DNA of 7,054 bases from assembly GCA_900318855.1 (NCBI GenBank), contig ONMG01000129.1:1-7054 (forward strand), written 5' to 3'. Both the position numbers and the translations under genes were made by a program. The notes under the pieces are model-generated. The model searched no databases, was not told where the DNA came from, and saw only the letters and a list, made by a program, of their open reading frames with translations. Each line of letters opens with the position of its first letter. Position 1 is the first letter of the stretch. Below are positions 1 to 5,262 of this stretch, in pieces. The DNA comes from an uncultured Prevotella sp. GTDB taxonomy: Bacteria > Bacteroidota > Bacteroidia > Bacteroidales > Bacteroidaceae.

Positions 1-54
1 GCCCCCGAAGTGGATTCCTGGCGTGGCCGACCCGAAGGCTGACGGGCGACGAAT
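1..54 (+). other. Left edge; possible 3' end of an upstream gene
   Basis: The window starts inside GC-rich sequence that may be the tail of a gene on the + strand. All three forward frames are open at the edge and stop at 40-42, 52-54 and 122-124. The frame ending TGA at 52-54 (tail reading RSGFLAWPTRRLTGDE) fits best with the inverted repeat that begins five bases later. The frame ending at 122-124 would run through that repeat and through the permease promoter, so it is less likely. Too little is visible to name a product, and none of the frames is certain to be coding. Confidence 0.2.
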
Positions 55-58
55 GAAA

Positions 59-84
59 AATAACGGTCTTGAGGCTCCGTTATT
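59..84. terminator. Perfect 8-bp inverted repeat, possible terminator
   Basis: AATAACGG (59-66) and CCGTTATT (77-84) are exact reverse complements separated by ten bases. On the + strand no U-run follows, so it is a poor intrinsic terminator there. On the - strand the 3' arm runs into TTATTTTTC, which looks more like a terminator, but no gene reading that way is visible to its right. It could end the upstream transcript or be a protein-binding site next to the promoter at 99-106. Confidence 0.35.
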
Positions 85-98
85 AGGTGATAAAAGCT

Positions 99-106
99 TA
101 TCTTTG
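99..106 (+). promoter_or_regulatory. Bacteroidetes-type -7 element for the TauE/SafE permease
   Basis: TATCTTTG matches the Bacteroidetes -7 consensus TAnnTTTG exactly and lies 24 bases before the permease start. This would give a short leader of roughly 15-20 nt. I see no TTTG -33 box at the expected 19-21 base spacing, so the promoter is either weak or activator-dependent. The inverted repeat at 59-84 occupies the place where the -33 box would be. Confidence 0.5.
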
Positions 107-130
107 CGGGTCAGAGAAAGATGACTTAGT

Positions 131-853
131 ATGTCAATGTATATCGTTTTGCTCATTGTCGGTTTCATAGCCGGTACCTTTTCGGGTGCTTTCGGCTTTG
201 GCGGTGCAATGATACTGTTGCCGGTAATCACCTCTTTCTATGGAGTCGGGGTGGCAGTCCCCGTTTCCACCATTGCCCAAATGCTGAGTAATCTCTCCCG
301 CTCCGTATTGGGGTGGAAGGAAATCAAGTGGAAGCAGGTGGCCTGGTTCCTCATACCGGCTTTGCCCTTCACTGCTCTTGGTGCATGTGGCTTTTCACTG
401 GTCGACAAGGTGCTGATGACGCGGGTGCTCTGTGTGTTCCTCATTGGCTTTGCGCTGCTGAAGCTGCGTGGCAAGATGCATCTGCCTAAAGGGCACCGTA
501 CAATGCTCCTCGGAGGCAGTCTCACCGGCGTGCTCAATGGCCTGCTGGGCATTTCGGGACCTATCAGCAGTGCTGTGTTCCTGACCTTGGAGCTATCGCC
601 CGTGAGCTACATTGCCTCTGAGGCCACAGCTGCTACCGCCATGCATGTGGTGAAGGCCATCACTTATGGCAAGTTCCACTTGATGAATGGTTCTATATTC
701 TTCAGCGGTCTGTTTATTGGCGTTGCCATGGTGGCCGGCAATGTGCTTGCTATGCGCCTCATCCGACTGACCGATAAGAAGAAATATCAGCGTGTGGTGG
801 CAACTGTGATGATGCTGGTGTCGGTATGGCTCTTCATCAGTGTGAAGGGCTGA
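131..853 (+). CDS. TauE/SafE family membrane permease (sulfite/anion exporter family)
   Basis: A 240-residue, very hydrophobic protein of the TauE/SafE family (DUF81-type), whose members move sulfite, sulfoacetate, taurine-derived or related anions across the inner membrane. The diagnostic duplicated half-repeats are visible: SGAFGFGGAMILLPVI at about 18-33 and TGVLNGLLGISGPISSAVFL at about 132-151, each a glycine-rich loop entering a membrane helix. Seven or eight membrane segments are expected, and the length is close to the usual ~250 residues. The start at 131 is chosen for its spacing from the -7 element at 99-106; an in-frame ATG at 137 is equally possible. There is no clear Shine-Dalgarno sequence, as is normal for this phylum. 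The substrate cannot be told from sequence, and no sulfur-metabolism genes are in view. Its 3' end overlaps the convergent HD-domain gene by 17 bp. Confidence 0.88.
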   Translation: MSMYIVLLIVGFIAGTFSGAFGFGGAMILLPVITSFYGVGVAVPVSTIAQMLSNLSRSVLGWKEIKWKQVAWFLIPALPFTALGACGFSLVDKVLMTRVLCVFLIGFALLKLRGKMHLPKGHRTMLLGGSLTGVLNGLLGISGPISSAVFLTLELSPVSYIASEATAATAMHVVKAITYGKFHLMNGSIFFSGLFIGVAMVAGNVLAMRLIRLTDKKKYQRVVATVMMLVSVWLFISVKG

Positions 854-1340
854 TGCCGAAGAGTGCTTGACAGAGCTGCTTTCCGCTCTCCGTACGGAAG
901 ATGTTGCGATAGGCAGCCTCAATGCCGTGCCGGTCGACACTGTCTTCATAGAGGTTCACGAGGAAATCGGCCTCTACAAGTATCTGGTAGTCGGCACCGT
1001 CAATGTCCTTATAGGTGTGGTGGTGGGCGATGAGATAGCAGATGCGGTCGATGTCGGAGGCATCATAGCCTAAGGTCTCCAGGAGCTTGCGTGCCGGTGC
1101 CGGACCTTCCTGCTCTTGTAGCTTGCCCACGCAACTGCCGTATTTTGCTTCGGCGGGATGAATGCCGATGTCGTGGAGCACAGCCGCCGACTCCAGTACG
1201 AAGAGAGTGTGGGTGTCGAGCTGTTCCAACCGCCCTATGAGCTGTGCCAGTCGATGCACCTTGAGAAAATGCTGTATGCGCTTGGCATCACCTTTGTCGA
1301 ATTCTATCATGGCTAACGTTAGCCGGTCAATCATCTCCAT
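837..1340 (-). CDS. HD-domain metal-dependent phosphohydrolase, small stand-alone type
   Basis: A 167-residue cytoplasmic protein of the HD superfamily, enzymes that hydrolyse phosphomonoesters or nucleotides with bound divalent metal. The metal ligands are all present: H29 (FLKVHRLA), H56-D57 (AVLHDIGIHP, an HDIG-like motif), H106-H107 (LIAHHHTY) and D125 (VEADFLVNL). There is no second domain, so this is a single-domain enzyme with unknown substrate. The start at 1340 is supported by a purine-rich AGGAAGGA element (complement of 1349-1356) eight bases upstream. A longer in-frame start at 1508 would translate part of the 22-bp repeats into a low-complexity extension and is rejected. No consensus promoter was found on this strand between 1341 and 1560. 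It overlaps the convergent permease gene by 17 bp, and no terminator separates them. Confidence 0.87.
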   Translation of the reverse strand: MEMIDRLTLAMIEFDKGDAKRIQHFLKVHRLAQLIGRLEQLDTHTLFVLESAAVLHDIGIHPAEAKYGSCVGKLQEQEGPAPARKLLETLGYDASDIDRICYLIAHHHTYKDIDGADYQILVEADFLVNLYEDSVDRHGIEAAYRNIFRTESGKQLCQALFGISPSH

Positions 1341-1400
1341 TGTCTTTGTCCTTCCTTTATGTTTATGGGAATAACGTTTTTCATAGCCGTTTTGTTGTGG

Positions 1401-1426
1401 TGAAGGGCCATAAAGATTGGCCTTCA
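1401..1426 (-). promoter_or_regulatory. Hairpin in the 5' region of the HD-domain gene
   Basis: TGAAGGGCC (1401-1409) and GGCCTTCA (1419-1426) can pair over eight base pairs with one bulged G, around a nine-base loop. It lies 61-86 bases upstream of the HD-domain start, between that start and the 22-bp repeats. No U-run follows on either strand, so it is not a convincing terminator. It may be a leader structure, or chance. Confidence 0.25.
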
Positions 1427-1456
1427 GAGCCTTCTTGACCCTTGGCCGAGGCTGTT

Positions 1457-1544
1457 TCCGCCAATTGGCGTAACTATGTCCACCAATTGGCGTAACTATG
1501 TCCGCCAAATGGCGTAACTATCTACTCCAAATGGCGTAGCTATC
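1457..1544. repeat. Four-copy 22-bp tandem repeat with a palindromic core
   Basis: Four head-to-tail units of exactly 22 bp lie at 1457-1478, 1479-1500, 1501-1522 and 1523-1544. The shared core is CCAAWTGGCGTARCTAT. Units 1 and 2 differ at one base; units 3 and 4 have CCAAATGG in place of CCAATTGG, and unit 4 diverges further at its left end. Unit 1 contains a perfect 12-bp palindrome, CGCCAATTGGCG (1459-1470). A 22-bp period is about two turns of DNA, so equivalent bases face the same side, which suits an array of protein-binding sites. The array sits between two divergent genes, 117 bases upstream of the HD-domain start and 210 bases upstream of the phosphoesterase -33 box. The 22-bp period has no spacers, so it is not a CRISPR array. 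Confidence 0.93.
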
Positions 1545-1753
1545 GTTTTCCTTGGGCGGAAGATGTTGATGGCCGTGGAGTGGAGGCATCGCGCAAGAGG
1601 TCATATCGCAGTGTGCGTTGGTGACAGCACTCATTCTGTGATGAGCCGGAAAAGGGTAGGAGGGTGGCGCTTCATCTCCAGGGGGCTTTCTCCGACGAGA
1701 CCTGCCGCGCCGACGTGTTAACACAATGTAACAGACGAAAAGCGATGTTTTCC
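1545..1753. other. Intergenic stretch between the repeat array and the phosphoesterase promoter
   Basis: No convincing gene is seen on either strand. The open frame on the - strand across 1518-1874 has atypical composition (histidine-, arginine- and proline-rich) and would run antisense through the promoter at 1754-1784, so it is not called. The only site I can point to is the palindrome at 1715-1724. Confidence 0.6.
1715..1724. promoter_or_regulatory. 10-bp palindrome upstream of the phosphoesterase promoter, possible operator
   Basis: GTGTTAACAC is a perfect palindrome 29 bases before the -33 box of the promoter at 1754-1784. Its place is right for an activator site, but a 10-bp palindrome can occur by chance and no second copy was noticed in the window. 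Confidence 0.25.
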
Positions 1754-1784
1754 TTTGCTCTCCCATGCACTTTCCGTAACTTTG
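1754..1784 (+). promoter_or_regulatory. Consensus Bacteroidetes promoter for the phosphoesterase
   Basis: TTTG (1754-1757) and TAACTTTG (1777-1784) match the -33 and -7 boxes of the Bacteroidetes primary sigma factor, with a 19-base spacer, which is optimal. Transcription should start near 1790, giving a leader of about 100 nt before the ATG at 1891. This is the best promoter in the window. Confidence 0.8.
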
Positions 1785-1890
1785 CAGTGCAGTCTCGGCT
1801 TTACCATGGAGGAATGCCATTGAGAATGAAATGTGCATAGGTGTGACCTTCAGGCTGATGATATGTCCGACCATAAAACGATATCATAAT

Positions 1891-2991
1891 ATGAGAAAAA
1901 ACATTTTGTGCCTGCTTGCGGCCTTGCTGCTTGCGGCCCCCTTAAGTGCTCAGCACCGTGCAGACCAGCAACATCTGAGCAATCCCAACTCGTTTTCATT
2001 CATCGTCTTCGGCGACCCTCAAGGCTACACCAAGTACGACATCAATCAGCCTCTCTTCGAACTGTGTACGGCATGGATAGCCGACAATGTGGAGAACCTC
2101 AACATTCAGGGAGTGCTCTTCACCGGTGACCTGATAGAGCAGAATGAGAATATCGTGCGTAATCGCAGCATGCTCAACCAGACCAGCAAGCAAATGTGGG
2201 AGTGGAGCTCGCACTGCCTGAAGCGCCTCGACGGCAAAGTGCCCTACATGATAGCCGGCGGCAACCACGAATACGGCTATGTCCGTGGTGACGAAGAGTT
2301 CACTCACTATCCGGAGTACTACACTTTCGAGCGCAATCCGAAGGCGGCCGAGCATCTCGTTGCCACCTATCCCAGCAGAATGGGCTGCCAGTCGCTGGAG
2401 AATGCGGCCTGGGAATACAACGAAAAATATTGGGGCAAGCTTCTCGTCATCAATTTCGAATGGGCGCCACGCGATGAGGTGCTGGCGTGGGCCAAGGCAC
2501 TCTGCAACAGCGATAAGTACAAGGATCATCTGGTCATCGTACTCACGCACACTTATCTCCGCGAACTCACCAACACCCTCACCGACAAGGAGCACTACAA
2601 GATAAAGTCGCAGAATTTCGGTCAGCAGATGTGGGACAAGTTTGTGAAGCAGTGCGCCAACGTGCGCTTGGTCATCTGCGGACATACCGGACATCCCGAT
2701 GACAAGCATCCCGGCAGTGCTCAGGACTTCAAAAACAATACGGCCTATCTGGAGAGCACCAACGACGCTGGTAAGAAGGTGTTCCAGTTTATGTGGAACA
2801 TCCAGTGCTTAGGCGGCGGATGGGAAGGTAACGGCGGCGACGGATGGATGCGCATTCTGGAATTCCTTCCCGACGGCCGCACCATCAAGGCTTCAACCTA
2901 TTCGGTGCTCTTCGGTATCAGTCCGATGACCAAGCATCTGGCTCACCGCACCGACCCCTGTTGTCAGTTCAACATGGTCATCGACCGATAA
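1891..2991 (+). CDS. Secreted calcineurin-like metallophosphoesterase
   Basis: A 366-residue exported phosphoesterase of the calcineurin-like (PF00149-type) superfamily, expected to cleave phosphoester bonds in the periplasm or outside the cell using two metal ions. A classical signal peptide occupies residues 1-20: charged MRKN, a leucine/alanine-rich core, then cleavage after LSA before Q21. Metal-site motifs appear in order: D42-P-Q44 (usually D-x-H), G79-D80 (LFTGDL), G124-N125-H126-E127, H220 (VLTHTYL) and G264-H265-T266-G267-H268. The Q at the second ligand is a known variation in this superfamily. The C-terminal 80 residues include a glycine-rich WEGNGGDGW segment and probably finish the fold. 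The start at 1891 is set by the signal peptide; an ATG at 1831 would add 20 residues in front of it. It is probably monocistronic, though I see no clear terminator right after it. The substrate is unknown. Confidence 0.9.
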   Translation: MRKNILCLLAALLLAAPLSAQHRADQQHLSNPNSFSFIVFGDPQGYTKYDINQPLFELCTAWIADNVENLNIQGVLFTGDLIEQNENIVRNRSMLNQTSKQMWEWSSHCLKRLDGKVPYMIAGGNHEYGYVRGDEEFTHYPEYYTFERNPKAAEHLVATYPSRMGCQSLENAAWEYNEKYWGKLLVINFEWAPRDEVLAWAKALCNSDKYKDHLVIVLTHTYLRELTNTLTDKEHYKIKSQNFGQQMWDKFVKQCANVRLVICGHTGHPDDKHPGSAQDFKNNTAYLESTNDAGKKVFQFMWNIQCLGGGWEGNGGDGWMRILEFLPDGRTIKASTYSVLFGISPMTKHLAHRTDPCCQFNMVIDR

Positions 2992-3082
2992 GACGGCCGT
3001 CGCCTCCCTGCACACTGTATCCGGGAAGAGCAGCGCAACAGTGACGACTTGGAGCCTGTGGACTTGCAGTATGCGCGCGCGG

Positions 3083-3309
3083 ACACGGCTTGCAGCCACT
3101 CGGGAACCGGTAGCAGGTCTTCACCTTTATATAATATTAAGGTGGCACATCCCGGTACTCGGGAAGCCCTAGGGTGGAATCGTGAACGGGATGTGCCAGC
3201 CCATAGGGGTGGAGTGGGGGCAGACTGTCTGGCTGCACACGACGGTAGCCTACGTGAGCTGAGCACAGAGGTCGAACGACATGGACCAGAATTGTTCGGG
3301 CAGTCGTGT
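3083..3309 (+). ncRNA. Putative structured RNA with a three-way-junction fold, family not recognised
   Basis: Several long-range helices are compatible with one fold. P1 pairs ACACGGCT (3083-3090) with AGTCGTGT (3302-3309), with one G-U pair. P2, TGCAGCCA (3091-3098) with TGGCTGCA (3230-3237), starts at the next base and would stack on P1. P3, TGGCACATCCCG (3143-3154) with CGGGATGTGCCA (3187-3198), is a perfect 12-bp helix. A small hairpin pairs CACCTT (3122-3127) with AAGGTG (3139-3144), sharing two bases with P3. A second arm pairs TCGAACGA (3272-3279) with TTGTTCGG (3292-3299), with two G-U pairs. Three pairs that are G-U on the + strand would be A-C mismatches on the other, favouring + transcription. 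A promoter-like pair on the - strand (CAAA at 3346-3349 and CAAAATGA at 3318-3325, 20-base spacer, one mismatch) argues the other way. No + strand promoter was found. RNase P, tmRNA and SRP RNA signatures are absent. It could also be part of the transcript between the two flanking genes. Confidence 0.5.
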
Positions 3310-3365
3310 GGGGGTGACAAAATGATGAATCTTAGTGTGATGGGCCAAAAAGTACTGACAATAAT

Positions 3366-3395
3366 TTTGTAGTTCAAGATATTTTTGTAATTTTG
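3366..3395 (+). promoter_or_regulatory. Bacteroidetes-type promoter for the FHS transporter
   Basis: TTTG (3366-3369) and TAATTTTG (3388-3395) are separated by 18 bases, one short of the usual 19-21, but both boxes match fully. Transcription would start near 3402, leaving a leader of about 150 nt before the transporter ATG at 3556. Confidence 0.68.
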
Positions 3396-3481
3396 CCCCG
3401 TAAAGAGCCGCTGAAAGCCGTGGTTGGTCATCATGGCACAGCGGCGCCGGAGGGGGCAGCCAGCCTAAATCAAGGAGCCAC

Positions 3482-3498
3482 CTCTGGTCCTGCCAGAG
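3482..3498 (+). promoter_or_regulatory. Hairpin in the transporter leader
   Basis: CTCTGG (3482-3487) and CCAGAG (3493-3498) form a perfect six-base-pair stem with a five-base loop, 57 bases upstream of the transporter start. No U-run follows, so it is not a terminator. It may be part of a regulatory leader; no known riboswitch core was recognised around it. The bases from 3499 to the ATG are A/T-rich and unstructured, typical of Bacteroidetes translation starts. Confidence 0.3.
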
Positions 3499-3555
3499 AA
3501 CTTAAATGGATACTATACATACGCAGAGTAACTAAACATTTAAACAAATAAATCT

Positions 3556-4884
3556 ATGAGCTCTCAAAAGAAAAACTGGGCAGCCATTATCATCATGTTC
3601 TGCCTGTTTGCCATGATTGCATTCGTCACGAACCTTTGCAGTCCTATGGCTGTTATCGTAAAGAACCAGTTCGGTGCCAGCAACTTTGCCTCTCAGATAG
3701 GCAATGCAGCCAACTTCATCGCCTACTTGGTGATGGGTATCCCTTCGGGCATGTTGCTGAAGAAGTATGGCTATAAGGTGACCTCGCTGATAGCCGTTAC
3801 CACTGGTTTCGTGGGTGTCTTCATCCAGTACATGTCGGGTTGGGAAAGCATTGGCAGTTTCTGGGTTTACGTCTTCGGTGCGTTCATTTCCGGTTTCTGC
3901 ATGTGCATGCTGAACACGGTGGTCAACCCCATGCTTAACACCCTCGGCGGCGGTGGCAAGACAGGCAATCAGCTTATCCAGTTTGGTGGTGTGTGCAACT
4001 CGCTCGCAGCTGTAGCCGTGACCATCATCATGGGCTCGCTCATCGGTGAGGCCGCAAAAGCCAAGATTTCTGACGCCACTCCGGCCCTCTTCATCGCTTT
4101 GGGCATCTTCGCTGCTGCCTTTTTGGTGCTGCTCTTCTCGCGTATCCCTGAGCCCGAGCTTGAGGCTGCCAAGGCTCACGCCGCAATGGAAGCCAAAGAG
4201 AACATGCCGCAGGAAAAGGACAAATACAGTGCCTTCTCTTTCCGTCACTTCAACCTTGGTGTGCTTTGCATTTTCCTCTATATCGGTCTTGAGGTGGGTA
4301 TCCCGACCTATGTCATGCAGTTCCTCACCACAGCTAAGGACGCTGCCACTCCCGGTATCGGCATCGACGCCACTATCGCTGGTACTATCGTAGCAGTCTA
4401 CTGGTTCCTGATGTTTGTGGGCCGTTTCTTCGGAGGTGTGCTGGGCAAGCAGTTCTCTTCCCGCCAGCAGGTATCCTTTATGGCTATCGTTGCCCTGGTG
4501 TTTATCTTCCTCGGCATCTTCCTGCCCGAGAGCACCCAGGTGAACATGCCCGGTGTTGACTGGGGCCACATGAAGATTATCACCGCACAGGTTCCCGTCG
4601 GCATCATGTTCCTTATTCTTGTGGGTCTCTGCACCAGTATCATGTGGGGCGGCATCTTCAATATGGCTGTCGAGGGCCTTGGCAAGTACACCAGTATCGC
4701 TTCCGGAGCCTTCATGACAATGGTCTGCGGTGGTGGAATCCTCGTTCCTCTGCAGGGCTGGGTAGCCGACATCACCCACAGCTTCATGGCCAGCTACATT
4801 GTGGTCATCATCTGCACGGCTTACATCCTCTTCTATGCGCTCATCGGCTCGAAGAATGTGAACAAGGATATTCCTACTGATTAA
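3556..4884 (+). CDS. FHS-family major facilitator, sugar/small-molecule transporter
   Basis: A 442-residue inner-membrane transporter with about twelve membrane helices (roughly 10-32, 48-68, 75-93, 101-123, 143-162, 176-195, 232-258, 271-291, 305-323, 343-363, 380-400, 410-431) and a charged central loop at 196-231. It fits the fucose/galactose/glucose:H+ symporter (FHS) branch of the major facilitators. Evidence is LNTVVNPMLNTLG at 119-131, the FVGRFFGG motif at 287-294 and the SIMWGGIFNMAVEGLGKYTS stretch at 361-380 leading to GWVAD. Compared with E. coli FucP, the glutamate of its LETAANP motif (E135) is N120 here, and the TM1 acid (D46) appears to be S29. Coupling or substrate may therefore differ from a fucose/H+ symporter. 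The start has an A-rich upstream region and no Shine-Dalgarno sequence. It has its own promoter and terminator, so it is monocistronic. The substrate is unknown. Confidence 0.88.
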   Translation: MSSQKKNWAAIIIMFCLFAMIAFVTNLCSPMAVIVKNQFGASNFASQIGNAANFIAYLVMGIPSGMLLKKYGYKVTSLIAVTTGFVGVFIQYMSGWESIGSFWVYVFGAFISGFCMCMLNTVVNPMLNTLGGGGKTGNQLIQFGGVCNSLAAVAVTIIMGSLIGEAAKAKISDATPALFIALGIFAAAFLVLLFSRIPEPELEAAKAHAAMEAKENMPQEKDKYSAFSFRHFNLGVLCIFLYIGLEVGIPTYVMQFLTTAKDAATPGIGIDATIAGTIVAVYWFLMFVGRFFGGVLGKQFSSRQQVSFMAIVALVFIFLGIFLPESTQVNMPGVDWGHMKIITAQVPVGIMFLILVGLCTSIMWGGIFNMAVEGLGKYTSIASGAFMTMVCGGGILVPLQGWVADITHSFMASYIVVIICTAYILFYALIGSKNVNKDIPTD

Positions 4885-4912
4885 GCTCTGTTAGAATAGA
4901 TCATTCATCCAA

Positions 4913-4952
4913 CGCCGTCGGAAGTCTCAGCTTTCGGCGGCGGCTTCTTTTT
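4913..4952 (+). terminator. Intrinsic terminator of the transporter gene
   Basis: CGCCGTCGGAAG (4913-4924) pairs with CTTTCGGCGGCG (4931-4942) over twelve base pairs, two of them G-U, around a six-base loop. A T-rich tail follows at 4945-4952 (TTCTTTTT). It starts 28 bases after the transporter stop codon and should end that transcript. Confidence 0.88.
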
Positions 4953-5066
4953 GGGGCTACTGTTAGCGCTTAAGACTTTGATGAGTGATAGTAATAGGCT
5001 TTATACCATAGACTTGTGCCGGTACTCTGAATTTCCTATAGAGGGTGGGTGAAGGCAGAAAAGAAT

Positions 5067-5098
5067 GCTGTCCCTAATGATTCCGATACCCGGACAGC
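5067..5098. promoter_or_regulatory. 7-bp inverted repeat, possible hairpin or operator
   Basis: GCTGTCC (5067-5073) and GGACAGC (5092-5098) are exact reverse complements with 18 bases between them. It lies about 80 bases upstream of the -7 element at 5176-5183. No U-run follows. It may be a binding site for a dimeric regulator, or chance. Confidence 0.25.
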
Positions 5099-5175
5099 GT
5101 AGCTGAGAATGCCGCTCTATGGAAGTTTTTTATCATATATTCAACCATATAATAGGCCAGCTCAAAAATTATGAG

Positions 5176-5183
5176 TAACTTTG
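5176..5183 (+). promoter_or_regulatory. Bacteroidetes-type -7 element for the lipoprotein operon
   Basis: TAACTTTG matches TAnnTTTG exactly and lies 79 bases before the lipoprotein start. No TTTG box is seen at the expected spacing; the upstream bases are A/T-rich instead. The promoter may be weak or need an activator. Confidence 0.5.
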
Positions 5184-5262
5184 GCTCTTAAAAGATGTGG
5201 GACGGGCTTGCAACTTGAAGGCTCCCTCTTACGTCTCTAAAAATGGAGTAAAAAAGAATCAA

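Larger units (their letters stand above)
4953..5262. other. Intergenic region upstream of the lipoprotein operon
   Basis: No convincing gene is seen on either strand. The stretch holds an inverted repeat at 5067-5098, an A/T-rich section at 5125-5175 and a -7 element at 5176-5183. About 70 bases of leader follow before the lipoprotein ATG. Confidence 0.6.

Noticed and set aside
1341..1508. Longer N-terminal start for the HD-domain protein at 1508
   Set aside because: The extra 56 residues are encoded partly by the 22-bp repeats and are basic and low in complexity. The ATG at 1340 has a purine-rich ribosome-binding element at the right distance and begins the family-typical N-terminus.
1457..1544. 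CRISPR array
   Set aside because: The units are directly adjacent with a 22-bp period and no unique spacers, and there are no cas genes.
1518..1874. 118-codon open frame on the - strand
   Set aside because: It runs antisense through a consensus promoter and the start of the phosphoesterase leader, and its composition is unlike a real protein.
2992..3001. GACGGCCGTC palindrome right after the phosphoesterase stop as a terminator
   Set aside because: The stem would have almost no loop and there is no T-run after it.
3083..3309. RNase P RNA, tmRNA, SRP RNA or a group II intron as identity of the structured region
   Set aside because: The RNase P core GGAAAGTCC, a tRNA-like domain with tag frame, and the SRP GGAA-loop core are not present on either strand. 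No domain V-like hairpin or reverse transcriptase is nearby.
2964..3434. 156-codon open frame on the - strand and a 107-codon frame on the + strand (3049-3372)
   Set aside because: Both cross the paired helices of the putative RNA and have no recognisable domain. The + frame needs a TTG start. The pairing of the region explains it better than coding does.
3532..4779. 415-codon open frame on the - strand opposite the transporter
   Set aside because: It is rich in His, Asp, Glu and Gly, as expected for the complement of a codon-biased membrane-protein gene, and has no promoter or known domain.
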